64,000 bases of DNA from Plumapathes pennacea (taxonomy: Eukaryota; Cnidaria; Anthozoa; Antipatharia; Myriopathidae), in assembly GCA_964036295.1 (NCBI GenBank), contig OZ038464.1, forward strand, positions 8,914,001 to 8,978,000, in the 5' to 3' direction. The translations under genes were made by a program, and so were the position numbers. The notes below the pieces were generated by a model that saw only the letters and a list, made by a program, of their open reading frames with translations, was not told the origin of the DNA and searched no databases. Of the stretch, positions 1-12,500 are shown one piece after another. Position 1 is the stretch's first letter; each line of letters opens with the position of its first letter.

Positions 1-440
1 ACTCATCAGGAACCAGATCGACTGGTTTATTAGCTTACATGATCAATTTTCACAAGCAAAATTACAAAGAGTCATCTTTTGTGACAAACTTTTGTTCCAT
101 TTTGTGTGGCTAGAAACGTTTGAGCATCCACCACTAGGACTTAGATTATGCTCTGGAAACCAGATTGTTGGTTAGAATATTCACACTGCATTATTACTGT
201 TTATGACCCACCAAATATTTCCTCCTGTGCGTGATTAGTGAAATCGTGACACGTGACCGAATAATGATAATATCCAAACACAGTTTTATATGTTAATCAC
301 AAAAAACCATTACGAGATGACTACGAAGGAGGACATTGATTCATTTGTCAAAAAAGCAGTTCCAGAAAGCACCAAAGAGCTTCACAGTTCTTGCACCGTT
401 ATTTGCGCTGCGAGAGGAAATAATTTGAAGGATAATAAAG
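1..440. other. Left-edge non-coding stretch
   Basis: I see no convincing exon, transposase or structured repeat here. The only reading frames are short and low in information, so the stretch is left unassigned. Confidence 0.5.
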
Positions 441-629
441 GCAATAAACTACTTTTGGCTTCGGAAATATGCATGGATAATAATTATTATTGTCCTTGGA
501 CATTATCTGTTCCTCGAAACTCACAGTTGCCCTCGAGCTTCGCTGTCGGGCAACTGTTCGCTTCTCAGAACAGGTAATATCCTCGGACAATTATCCATGC
601 ATATTTCCTCGCCAAAAGTAGTTTATTGT
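441..629. repeat. Foldback MITE-like element
   Basis: Both ends carry inverted copies of a sequence containing ACTACTTTTGGC, followed by a segment with ATATGCATGGATAAT. The inverted match continues inward through most of the 189 bp, so the whole unit could fold into one imperfect hairpin centred near 533. One end of the same family (AATAAACTACTTTTGGC) recurs alone near 15458. No coding capacity. It is best read as a small non-autonomous foldback element; its superfamily is unknown. Confidence 0.6.
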
Positions 630-1300
630 TTATATAATCATTCCTGAAGTATGGCATCAAATTCAGTGGTCAAACAAATCTACTCTTGCAACAGTTTGTC
701 ACATAATCTTACATGTGCTTGATCAATAATAAAGACGCCTTTTTGTGCTTTTAACAATGTATATATACACATGATATGGGAAATGTTTGAAAGAACATTA
801 TGCAAGGAATAGTATATAACATATGTATAGACAGCAAATAATATTGTTATGTACATATTGGTTCCTAACAGTAATGTGTCACATGACATGCATTCATATG
901 GACCTGGTTGGTCAAGTGGTCCACTTGAAACAGACAATGAAGCTATAGCTACGTATGTACAGGTATGTGAAAGCTTTCATCCCAGTGAAAAACAAAATGT
1001 TTGCCCCCCTGCCACCATGTATTAACTACTTTCTTGGTCTGCTGGAAATGTGTCAAATTAAGACCCGTCTCACCTTGGTCTCCATTGCTATTTGCGGCAG
1101 TGGAACAAAACAATCTTGTACTAAGTGAAGCAAAATTTAAGTCAACATGCTCCGCTGAGCTATAGAAGCATGCAGCTTTCATCTGAGCAAGCTATCAAAT
1201 TCCAAGTTCTCCTTACTGTATAATATATCTCTGGGGAGGATGAAGAGAGGAAATTGCAGTTAATGCTGTACCTCAGGATCAAGTGATCCTTACTCTGCCA
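630..1300. other. Non-coding, nothing recognised
   Basis: Downstream flank of the minus-strand exon blocks that start at 1301. I see only short AT-rich frames and no clear repeat. It could include the 3' UTR of the minus-strand transcript. Confidence 0.4.
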
Positions 1301-2633
1301 TCAGTAGAAACCAAACTGTTCTGCTGCTGGACCTCTTCTATGATGACTTGAGAGACCATGCTGCCATTGGCCAACTCCTTTCCTCCAGCTATCGTATCCA
1401 CTATCATTGTCATCATAGTAACTGTATGGTAGAGCCACCTTTGACACTGATCCACTTGGGCGAGTCCTTATCCTACTGGGCATTTTGAGTGGTGGAGAAA
1501 GAGGCCACATTCCGTGGCCCATTCGGATTGTTAAAGGTCTTGATATTGGCCAGGATGTCCTGTAGGATACATACAGTATGCCTTCAGACATGAGATGTAA
1601 CCCATAACCCATTAAATAAATAATTTTCAAATGTTTACCAGAAGAAAATTATCAAATGTATACTAGGTAACTACAGGTAGCATTGTTAGGACAACCAAGA
1701 AGATAACCTTACTATTCGTCTCTTTTGTGATAGTCCAAACTTTGGGAAGCTATATTTTTTTCACAGTGTATCTTACTGGGATTCAAGCTGATCAGACTAT
1801 CAATTCTCCTAATAACTACATACTATATGACTTTTCCCAGAACAGGTGGTAAAAATAATTACAGTAGGTCTTTTAGGTATACTGTACCAGCTCACCTTTT
1901 TACCTGATGCCTGGTGCCCAAGTCATGCCAATCCTGACCTGTTGGTCTTGTTTCAAACTCTTTCTTCATGCCACCATATAAGGCCTTTCTCTCCAGATAT
2001 GAGAGGGGGTAGGTCCTGGGTGTTGTGCTCTTGATGTGGTGCTGTCCCTCGTAGGGTGGAGTGTTTGGTCTCGTCCGGGAGAAGGGAACATTTGCTGGGG
2101 TGACAATAAATAAATAGCATAGAAATGACAATATTAGTACATTGTAACTACCTCATAAGAATCGGATGTATAGTTACAGTACAAACACAGATGCATGTAC
2201 AGTAATTGGATCCCCCAAAAAGGAGTGTGTACATATTGAATTGACATTTAATTTGTATATAGTCCTGAATCCAAAACCTCCATTAAGAACATGGAAATTT
2301 GGGGAATCAACTTATCGCATCTGAGAAAAATTAATGAAATTCACTGTCATGCATGCATGCTGTCACATTACACCTCTGTGCAGTACTGTACCTCCCCACA
2401 ACAGCCACCTCTCTACAATAGTACTAATGGCCACGTGAAAAAGTTGCAAGACAGTGTAGCAAGCTGGTCAGACTATCATATACTGTATCATTCAAAAAAA
2501 GTTGGGCAGTGCTCGACAGTAAGGTTTTAGGATGATTGCCCTTCATACTGTAGATTGACTTCAAGCAACAGAAAGTACAGAATTTACCTGCCCGACCAAA
2601 ATTTTTGTTTGCCCCAGGCATAGTGGGCAGCCG
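1301..2633 (-). CDS. Three exon-like blocks downstream of BORA (possible C-terminal extension or separate small gene)
   Basis: On the minus strand three blocks join with consistent phase. The first is 2633-2588 (donor CAG|gtaaat), with an ATG at 2621. The second is 2094-1896 (acceptor after ccccag, donor AAG|gtgagc). The third is 1559-1301 (acceptor after cctacag), ending in a stop at 1301-1303. The joined product is basic and proline-rich, with TPRTYPLSYLERKALYGG in the middle, NDSGYD near the end and a terminal FGFY. The first block is in the same frame as the BORA last exon, separated only by the TAA at 2634-2636. It may therefore be the real BORA C-terminus behind a nonsense change or sequence error, or a small independent gene starting at 2621. 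I do not recognise the protein family. Transcript data would settle it. Confidence 0.4.
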
Positions 2634-5600
2634 TTAATGTCGAGTACTGTTGTGGTACTGTTGAGTACTTGTTACCTTATTAAAATTTCTGGAGTTGTTA
2701 CCTTCTGATTTCAAAATTTGATTCCTTCTCAAAATCTCCTCCACAACAGGCGAGGGTTGATATCCCCTCCCCTCCCCTGCAGCTCCTCTCCAAGCACCAG
2801 ACCTCTGATCCATAAAATTGATATTATCATAGATGGCTTGTGGTACTTCAATATCCCTGACCAGAGGTGTTGACATGCCTACTGGTTGCCATGGCATTGA
2901 TGACAAGTTCATATCCATGTTCAATGACCTGAACTGAGATACATACGAGTGATGGTGACTTGAGTAGAGCAATACATGGCTGTGGCTCTTTGGAGATGAA
3001 ATCCTATCAGCCCTGCGCAGTGCAGCCCTCGCTCTTTTCATTACAGTATCTCCATCAATTTCTTCTGCATAACTGGGATTTTGTGCCACTCTGCTGTATC
3101 CAAATTTGTTTCTGAATGCCCCTCCATTGTCAGGGGCTATTCCAAACTCACTGGCTTCTGGTAGATCTGGCTTGCTTTGAAGCTGGGCAAGCTTGTCTGT
3201 TTTATCTGGATTCTTGTCTTCAAAGGATAAAGGATTATCTGGGGAATCAACAAGTTGAATGCCTTCATCAGAAGCTATTCTTGCATTCATTTTCTCTGAG
3301 AGATCAAAGAGCTTGCATGGATCCTTTTCAAATGGTGACGACAGATCTTGAATAGTGATTTCTGGTGGCATTGTTTCACCCTCTGCATCTGTGTCATCAG
3401 CTAAATCCCCCACTGTTAGTAACTCAGGTAACTTGTCATTATCTTCCTTGTTATCTGTACCACCAGCATAAAATGAAGGCATCTCCACTGCTGGGCTGCT
3501 TTCACCAACAGAACTATCATGACCGTTACTATGAGCTGTAAGGAATAAAATTCATAAAATGACAGTCAGCCCTGGAAACCCTAAGAATCAGAATTTAGAG
3601 GAGACAAGATATTACTAGTTACATTAATTATATTTTTTCTGACGCTAAAAATGTGAATAAAATATGGCAATATACAGTATATGTCTAATTGTAAAGAAAG
3701 ATGGAAACATTTACAGACAGGTAGACAGAGAAGAAAGCAAGCAACTTGCAAACCTCCTAGTTCCATGGCTTGTTCTTGTTCATCAGTTTGTGTCACAGCT
3801 CCAATTGCCACTTCATCATCTTTAATTGGTGAAAAGTCAGGGAATGCCATCCCTACACCCTCAATCCCTGATGATTCCATGACATTGTGACAAGATGTTT
3901 CCATTGGACTGAGTGGTGAATTCATGAGTCTTTTTGATGTTTGCAACATTGGTGTGGCCAGTAGGTCATTGGATGTTTTCGTGATTGGGGACATGTTGGG
4001 GCTTGACAAGGAACTAGCAGTTGATGATCTGGTAGTGCATGGTTGGCTGGGGACTTTTCTGCTTGTCATAGGGCTTGAGGTGATCTTTGCAAGGTAAACA
4101 TTCAAAACAATTAAGGTCTGCTTTTAATGAAAGAACTGGGAGATATATGTATACACTCTATCTCAGCTCTAGGTAGTTAAAGGGCCCCTATTTTATGCTA
4201 TCAGTAGTTTATAATGCTTGTATTTTAGACAGCATATACAGTACTGTGCATGAGCATAATTAGTAGCTGCTATTATGTCTGCACATTTGACACAAAACTA
4301 TACAATACTGTAACATCCAGTAGATCACTGATACACACATCTTCATGCCAGTAGCTACTGTCAAGTCTATAACTGGCCAGTGATTGACATGGCAAATCAC
4401 TTAAGCAGCCAACAGACCTTTATACTAACAACAACCAACAACCTTTATACTAACTCAAACTCACCAGGTTAGAAGGACTTGTGGAGTGTGGACTTTTCAG
4501 GATAGGTCTGTTGGGCAAAACATTTACATTTTAAGTGTTTTAATTTACTTAAAACTTTCATATATATTTAATATATATTTATGTTAGGTTATATTAGCAC
4601 ATCAGTATGCTACTCTGTAAATTTGAACGGAAATTGAATTCATGTGTGAATGTATGTGTAGCGGAGTTAATGGAAAACGTTATAGCTTAGGCCAAATACG
4701 GTCGCTATAATGCGTTGAAACGTAGTTGCAAAATGGCTATTTCGAAATATATATTATTAAGAAGCTAATCAAGTTTAATAAAAAGCAGTATCGTACCAGA
4801 TCGTACAACCGTGTGTACTGTGTGAGTATTTCTTATCTGCAACTACAAACTCCAGTCAAATCTTTACTCGGATAGTTGACGTTACATGTTTGTAATTTTT
4901 TGAGTGAAACAGAACAAAATTAGTTTTCTGAATGCTTAAAGCTAATCTGTTAGATTTCATCTACTCTGCAAAATTAATGTCAAGTTAAAGTTTATACATT
5001 TATTTACTGGTACACATCCCATGTAAGATTGCTTCTGTAAAGATAAGAATACAGTGCCCATGTGTTATTTAAGTGTTCCTTGTAAACACTGTACAGGTTC
5101 CCACAATTTATACATCTGTAGTGCAAAGAGGGGGGGAGGGGGGCTGCCAAAAACATAACTTCTGGTAAAATGGCACAGTCACTTTCAGTGAATGTACAGT
5201 AGGGGGTGGCAACCGGGAGTAAAGGGTATTGGAAGGGGGAACTAATACACCCCCTGTCTCCCCTACACACCCCCCCCCCCCCCCCCCCCCCTCCTCCTCA
5301 CCCAACTTAACTCCCACAAGGGGAAGGGTCTGGGAATAAAGATAAAGTAGCAGTCCCTAGGAGAAACCTGTGGCTCAGTCCCTCTGTAATTCCTCACTTG
5401 ATATGTCTTGGAGATGGCAAAGGCAGACCATTTGTTGTTAACTTTTGAGGGGAATTTTCACCTAAGGGAAAGAGATTCCGCCTCAGTGATGAGACAGAGA
5501 GGTCCTTGTTCTCTGCACAGCCCTCCTGGTTGTAATGATCAGCTCCTGACGAAACAAGCATTACAGAATATTGTCAACTCTCTACCAGGAAAAACTGAAC

Positions 5601-5876
5601 AACCTTCTGCAGAGCTGTGATCAAGGTAAAGTTTCTTCTATAAATTCAAATGCTAGCCACTGGGTCAAAATCTAAAAGTTGTAGTGACCATTTTGTTACA
5701 TACAGATCTATGACCTACCTATCAGCTTCTCCAAATTGAATTGTGGAGGAAGCGATAACCTTGTCTGGCAACCAGCTGGAAAACAAAATTGCAGTCAGGA
5801 ATTTTACTCTCTCAAATTAATGTTGATATGCACTTCAAGAAAGTTGTTTGACAACAGCTTAAATACAGTCAGTGCA

Positions 5877-5907
<31 letters not shown>

Positions 5908-8900
5908 AGGACAAGCAGACAGCCAGTCTAAGACAAACTTACCATCTACTCTTTTTCCTTGTAGTGCAGAAGAATTTGGAGAAGTGTAGGATGAATTGGC
6001 TGAACTGGTAGCTGAGATATCTGGAACATGTACAAAAACTTGTTAAATATCTTGGCCCAAGACCATCTTTGGTCATATAGTACAAGTAAATTTTGTCTTA
6101 CACCCTGTATATTGCAAAATCAGGGGAATAAAATTTAAGTTTTATTCCTGCTTGTAATATTAGCCAAGATTCATCTTTGACTGTATCTATTGTACTAAAA
6201 GTATCTTGCTAGGTCTTGCCTTTTATAAGGTCCTAAAATTTGCTCTTGATTATTGAGAGCAATTTTATATTTCACTATGGCTGTACTACAAATATCAATC
6301 ATCTAGGTATGAACATATACTTACAAGCAGTAGTTGGGGGCAGAGGTGAAAATGTCACATGCTTGATGGATTGGTTGGGAGTCCAAGGGGATGGGACAAT
6401 CGAACTTTGAGAAAAGTACTGCAAAACAAAATTGAAGGTTCCAACATTAAAGTTTCAAGTTTCCTCTTGGCTGTCTTTTTGTAACAACTGTACCTCATCA
6501 ATAGCTTTCTGTGCTTCTTCCTCTTCACCTCTGCAAATTAAAGTTTGAACACATCTTTCACATTTTTGAGTTAGAAACATGCAGCCACAAAAGCAGGAAT
6601 TCATCTTACTTTTATATAAAAATCATACAGTACAGCAACACATAAAATCAAACCTCTCAAAGGTGCTGCTGTACTCTTGGTTTGGGAATTCCTCAATATC
6701 TGCTGGATTCTGGAGAAAAGTAGAGAATAAATAGAAATCAACATTAGGCTAGCCAAGGGTATTGTGGTCGTATCCAGACTTATCATTGGGAATGGGGTGC
6801 GTACGGGACAGATGTAAAGTACATGGTCTCTTGATCTGACGGGTGTAACAGGGTTTGTGATCGTGACTTCTGTCATCAAAATAAATGGACATTTCTCCAT
6901 TCAGCATATACAGCTGCATGCACAGATAACAGTGCAGTAAGGAAAATCTACCATCTTTACCCACAAACAGCTAATTTACAACCATTTGTATAATGATCAG
7001 GGGAATTGTGACAGGGGAATTGGATCACTTTTGCATCTTTCTAAAATATTGTCTTGCATTGTTTTTGTGCTGGCATGCATGGCTGCCTGATAAGTACATA
7101 GCTCTGTGAGAAAATTATGGATTTGAACTGGGTGTTCTTCTTGGAGATGTTCGAATGGGATTGTGATTTTATTAACATACTGATAGATAAGATGTATAGT
7201 GGGTTATGGCCCTTGTATTAATATTAATGCACCAGTCAATATTGTAACCCCCACCTCGGGGGAATGGTGGGGCAATGTGGGGCATTTTTCTGCTTTTGAA
7301 AGGTGTTTAAGTCCAAAGGGGTGGGGGATTTTCTCTTTATGATTCCCAACCTGCGAAGGTGGGGCTCAAGGTGGGAGATTCGACCAAAAATATGATGCAA
7401 TGCAACCTTATCCAGTTTGGCCACAAGGTTCATTTGTGGGAGAAGTTTTCTATGCAAAGGTGGGTCTCTTTCTTTTGCTTGGTCATTTTGTCTTTTAATT
7501 TAATCTGTATAGTATAACTGATTTGGCTGTCGTGCAATGTACAAATCACGGTGTGATTAAACACAAATGCGTATCAATATTTATTTGCATCAGTTGACAT
7601 TCAGTTGTCTGTAGATTTCCTTGCGTTAGTTTTTGAATATTAATTCTGAATTTTATTCTGCCTATAAACAAACTGAACATTTAAAGGTTTAATATATGAA
7701 ACAGTTGCCATGAAGCCAGTAAAAGCATGGTTTGCAGACAGACAAAGAAAGAAGTTGATGTGCTGAACAAACTTTTATGCAATATACCATGCATACCAGT
7801 TTCTGTGAATGATGCATTTCGTAAGGACAATTGATTAATTAAAACATTGCTTTTGGTTGCAGATCACGATTCTTCTGATAATTCAGAGGATGAAGTTATG
7901 TGTCAGTGTGGTAGCGGCCAAACACAGCTGAGCCAATGATTGGCTGTGATGCAAATGAATGCCCTGTAAAGTGGTACCACTTTGACTGCGTAAACCTGAC
8001 TGCACAGGCAGTCCCAAAGGGATCTGGTATGAGTAGTTTCTTCATTTGCACCAGATGTTTATCTGTGCTCCTTTGGCAAAAGGCCATTGACTGTAAAACA
8101 TATTTCACTGTTCCATTTGTACAGAATATAAAAGAGTGTTTAACTGCCTCTTTTGTAAAATTTTGCCAAAGTTTTGGCCCCACAATGTGGAGGATTTGTC
8201 AGCACATTACGTCCCACGGGGTGGGAAAATAGTCGATTGCACAGGTGGCCCAAGCTCGGTGCCTAAATGTTGTGTAATTCAAGATTGTGTTTCCTCCCCC
8301 CTCTCTTTTGGGGAGGAAACATCGGCAGGAATTTCTACCACTAATACTGGCCGCAGCGGCTTTAAATTGATACAAGGGACACAAGAGACAACTACTAACA
8401 GGTAGCGAATGTTTATTTGATTATGTTCATTATCAAATTCTATGGTTTTCCGAGGATTGGTAAAATCCCCATACGTTTCCTTGTAATCTTGAGTTATGGA
8501 ACATTTACGCACCGAGCTTGGGCCGCCTGTGATCAATGCAACAAAGAAAATCCATGTCCCCATCATTCCCCGAGGTGGGGGTTACAATTGACTAGCCTTA
8601 CGATTTTAGTACATAATGGACCTAGCAAAACCAAATCTACTGTTCGTATACGAAGTTTGTTTTTACTTACAAGCCTCGAGATCTGCTCTATGGACCACCT
8701 AAATGTCCGTTTCTTCTGCAAAGGAATTAACATTTTTTAAATACACAAAGAAGTCAAGTTAAAAATATAGTTTATGGCGCGCCTGCCCGCAAAAATTAGA
8801 TGAAGCCCCACTTTCCCAGGTGCATAGCATCGTAAACTTTGACCCCAATCAACAAAAGAAATTGTGTAGTATATCGAATTCAGCTCAAATGGTCCAAAAT

Positions 8901-9203
8901 GTTCGCAGATAGAAAATTACAGGGGAACATGCAAAGAACGGCCTGCTCGATGCCCAGTATAAACTCTAGAAACACATTCTTTATAAACCTGTGTTTACAG
9001 TTTCCTCGCTGTACAGTGTGTTTCCAGACCAAGAAATTACCAAGGAGTCTTCTAGATAATCCATTAAGAGCTGTATGATTCTATACCTTTTGACTTGCTG
9101 GCGTTTCTTGCTTTACGAACATGGAAGGACTGAATCCTGGAAAGTTGAGCCGTTCATCTGTAGCACTTTCAAACGGATTTCTTGTGATGTTCAACGAAGA
9201 CAT
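2634..9203 (-). CDS. BORA: Protein aurora borealis (Bora), Aurora-A/Plk1 activator
   Basis: Bora is the phosphoprotein cofactor that lets Aurora A phosphorylate Plk1 at mitotic entry, and it acts at the centrosome and in the cytoplasm. Eleven minus-strand exons join in phase: 9203-9087, 8715-8671, 6709-6654, 6530-6494, 6418-6325, 6020-5943, 5775-5719, 5461-5398, 4507-4465, 4084-3754, 3535-2634. Nearly all have standard gt/ag borders. The product is about 607 aa (human about 559). Family hallmarks in order: NPFES near residue 9, FRWSIEQIS near 44, NPADIEEF at 55, AQKAIDE near 80, PSPWT at 94, and CQTRLSLPPQFNLEKLIG around 145. A long low-complexity tail follows, with many SP/TP sites as expected for a Cdk/Plk substrate. 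The start was set by the usual short leader before NPFES; the frame stays open upstream to about 9410. The weakest splice sites are the acceptor at 4085 and the donor at 3753. The 5' neighbour is MZT1, head to head. Confidence 0.9.
7861..8232 (+). pseudogene. PHD-finger gene fragment, frameshifted
   Basis: After a plausible acceptor (gttgcag near 7861) one frame reads an acidic stretch and then CQCGSGQTQ. The next frame (from 7936) carries on with MIGCDANECPVKWYHFDCVNL and then FICTRC. Together these give the C-C-C-C-H-C-C-C ligand order of a PHD zinc finger of the ING-like WYHFDC type. The required change of frame at about 7935, just after a TGA, and the absence of any upstream domain mark it as a decayed fragment. 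It sits inside the inverted-repeat element 7234-8593, so it is probably transposon cargo and not a cellular gene. Confidence 0.65.
8240..8531. repeat. MITE with CACAGGYGGCCC termini (copy 1)
   Basis: The ends are inverted: CACAGGTGGCCCAAGCTCGG and the reverse complement of CACAGGCGGCCCAAGCTCGG, with a match of roughly 30 bp. The internal GGCCGCAGCGGCTT segment and the region near CCCCATACGTTTCCTTGTAA match the palindromic element at 21075-21550, so the two belong to one family. It is nested inside the PHD-bearing element. No clear target duplication remains. Confidence 0.65.
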
Positions 9204-9599
9204 TGAAGACAAGCTGTCTACCAATTTGTTCTTTGAAGGAAAGTCCGGGAAAAGACGAGAAAAGAGTGCGAGATTTCGAGAAGACAGTTCGCCGATTTTG
9301 AATCTGGCGGCGGCAGTCGAACGATAAGAATGATTGACAGGTAAGGAGAATTGACCAGTGATCAGAAAGATGGGATACAACAAAGCTAGTCTCGTCCTTC
9401 TCAGTCCCAAATATTCTAAATTATATTCTCTAATAGTTAAATATCGGGTATGATTTTCTATGTATGAAACTTATAATATATGAAACTCGTAATACTCTGT
9501 TTTCAAAGCGCAAAAATCTCCTTGCTTTTCATTTCTCCTTCTATCGTGTCACAATGGTGAACTCCGCTGACCATTCTTCTGTATCGACGTACCAGCAAA
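9204..9599. promoter_or_regulatory. Putative bidirectional promoter between BORA and MZT1
   Basis: The BORA start codon (9203, minus) and the MZT1 start codon (9600, plus) face away from each other with 396 bp between them, including both 5' UTRs. No other gene fits between them. No TATA box stands out, as is usual for paired housekeeping promoters. The position is observed; shared regulation is an inference from the layout. Confidence 0.55.
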
Positions 9600-12500
9600 A
9601 TGGCGGATGGTAGGGACAAGGTTTCGTCTGCGCGGGAAGCGATAGAAAGTAAGAAAAACGTGGTGTGTACTCTTACGATTATCCTCTACGTTAGAATGTG
9701 CGTTTGGGCCTGTTTTGAGTTAAATTATTGCAAATAGAAGGAGTCTGCCAGACTCTATGTATTTTCATCATGACGAATTTTGTTTGCCTGGGCCCGGTTT
9801 TTCGAAGGTCGATTAAGCTAATCCAAGATTAACGAAATTCTTTCTCTCGACCTCTCTGTCGTTAAACTGCTTGGTTTTGTTCGAAGATGGATTAGAAAGC
9901 TTGTTCCAGCTTAAAACATTATCAAGAAAGTCGTTGTGGACGAAACTTTCACGTTTTCAGGCTAAAAAAATGACAAGAAAGTTTAGACCTAATCCAGGAT
10001 TAGCCTAATCGTGCTTTGAAAAACCGGGCCCTGGTCGGAAGCCGACGTATTTCCCCCAAAACAACATGGCGGACGGCGGGTGTATTTTGCAGAATGCAGA
10101 ATGCAGAATGCAGAACGTGGCTGTACTGAAATGAAGACAAACCTATAAACTCTCAAATCTTAACTTTATCGATTGCAAGGGACCCTTTTTGAACGACGCG
10201 GGGAAGGTTTTATCCTAAAGGATCCATATGTAGTGCAGACATGTCAACCCCAAAAAAATTCCATGCGTGAGATTCAGGTCGAGGACCTGGGTCCCACTCG
10301 GCCAAGGGGCGAGGGGTCTGGGCCCCACTCGGCCAAGGGGTTGGGTCTTTGTAGAATTTCTGTTCGGCTTTATTTTTATTGCATGCGTGATTTGACAACC
10401 TGTCGCTGCATGGAATCGCATAAAAAGGGTGTCTCAAGATCAGATTGCAGAACTCTCTAACGAGTGCTTTAATTATTTTAGCACAATAGTACAACAACGG
10501 AATGCATCGGTTTTAGTTGTGTCAGTAATTTGGAGCGTTGAATGCGTGAGCTTTCAGGAAACTGCTGGAGTAGTGTGAGCCGCAGTGAGGGGACATGCTC
10601 CATAGAAAATCCTGAAATTTAGAGTCCGTGGAATGGATTTCCTGCATTTTTTTAAATTAATCCTCACTTTCGTACATCTTCCCTTTGTATAAACATAAAA
10701 TTCAATTACCCCCCTTCTTGCATCTGAAAGTCAGGTTAACCCTACCCTTGCCGGACTTAGGAAATTATCACATCGATAAATTTATGCATTTTTTAGGATC
10801 TTGTGAGACAGTAGATTTCGAAATTTTACAGGATTATGAAAAATGGCACGTATGCGTGAGATTGGTGTGGCTATGTGTGAGAGCGTGAGACGAGGCTCAA
10901 ATGCGTGAGACTCGCGCATAATGTGGGAGGGTTGATGTGTCTGGTAGTGCAAAAAAGAAGCCACATGCCACAGACAAGCTGCGTTGCATGATAAAGGTGA
11001 CAGTATGCTAATTTGAAGATCGAATCATGTTTTTCAGTCGCCGCAAACGGAATCCGTGAAGAATGAAAATAAGTCAGTTTATGATATTTCGTTTCTGCAT
11101 TTCAAGTCTCCCCAATTAGCAGGGCAGTGCTAAATACAATAAGACTTTATAAATAAAGTGATTTTTTTTATTGCTCACGGAGTCCTGGGGCCCCAGCGAG
11201 CTTAAAAACGCAAATTTTTATTTTTTATTTATTTTTCCTTTTTGTCGGTTGAGAATGGGCACATGGTGATTGGTTCATATTATCATGTGGTTTGTGATGA
11301 TGTAATTGACTTCGCTAAACAACTCGAGATGTGGCCAGTGAATTGCTCGTTACTTGTGTGTAAAAGTTAACTGCATCCCATCCAAACATAACACCATTTG
11401 GCTCTGTGGAATATGCACGGATAAACTGGATTTTCGGGAACGATTTTGGCTCGCGTTCACCACGGAATCTTTGAGAATAGCCGTAAACAAATGTTTGATG
11501 GATACCGCTGGGGGATTGCAAATATCTCTGTCGCCGATAAATATTTAGTCCCAACGAAACTTTCTGTGGCGACACGAAATACTTTTGGGAAGATAACAGG
11601 GCAAAAACAGAAACCAAAGCTACGGTGAGCTTTAGCCGTAAAACAATGACGCTTTATGCTTTACTCTGTACATGACATCTGTTGCCTCATAAAATTCTTC
11701 TGTGTATTGTACATTGCCTGTTGAAGTGTTTCTTTCACTCGATCATGTAGCCTTTGTTTCGCAATGGTCATTGAATACCAGAAATGAAAAATACACCAAA
11801 ATAATTCTGAGGATTGAGTTTGCAGTCACAAATGGACTGAACACGCTGTGAACAAAATCGCAATAATATTGTAAACATCTCTTGTGTGACATTCCTCGCT
11901 TTCAATTTTATATTTGTTACAGAGCAGGAATACTCGAAAGCCTGATAGAAGAAACATATTGAGTTAATAAAAGAAAACACATAAGTAGTGAAGCGAAGGC
12001 TGGATTGATCATGGCCTCTGATTAGAAATAAGAGTCAAAGTCAAACTGTCATAATCGATTGTGCATAAAAAGATATGTCACGCATTCTCAAAATGCAGGT
12101 TGCTCAACCTTTAAGAAGCAAGTGTATGAGTGTTGTAATGATAATTTTTAGTTTAATCAAGGTGTCAAAAGAGCAAGGTGTCAAAAGCCAAGTTCTCTAT
12201 ACTGTGTGATATTTTTATGGTGAGTTCTGCTCTTGTCCCCTACTTTCCATTTTATATTCTGGTCTCGACCCAACTCACGCCGCGAGCTCACTGGCAACGC
12301 CAGTCAAGTTTATTTTTAAAAATATATTGACATTTGTTGGGTAAAACAGTATCGAAGATAAAGTACGACCAGATTGAAGTGCCGGTGTGACAGGAAATGT
12401 GTTTCCTTCGGAAATGTGTTCCCCCCGGAACACATTTCCCAGTAAATGTGTTCCCCCATCCGGAAATGTGTTCCCCCTAGTAAACGTTGACCATGTCGAA

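Larger units (their letters stand above)
7234..8593. mobile_element. Inverted-repeat transposon carrying a PHD-finger remnant
   Basis: The two ends are inverted copies: AGTCAATATTGTAACCCCCA on the left, and on the right the reverse complement of AGTCAATTGTAACCCCCAC. The match runs on through CCTCGGGGAATG, about 40 bp in all. It lies in BORA intron 2, between exons 2 and 3. Inside are a broken PHD-finger gene (about 7861-8232) and a younger nested MITE (8240-8531). Terminal TGTAA and the PHD finger would fit a Ginger-type (integrase-like) DNA transposon that has lost its catalytic part, but no integrase is visible and no clean target duplication is seen, so the class is an inference. Confidence 0.55.

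Noticed and set aside
5004..5317. Minus-strand frames around the poly-C tract at 5271-5291
   Set aside because: Low-complexity glycine or proline runs caused by the homopolymer. They lie within a BORA intron.
9204..9410. Open frame extending the BORA first exon upstream to 9410
   Set aside because: The added residues look unlike the family, which has a short leader before NPFES. The stretch more likely contains the 5' UTR and promoter.
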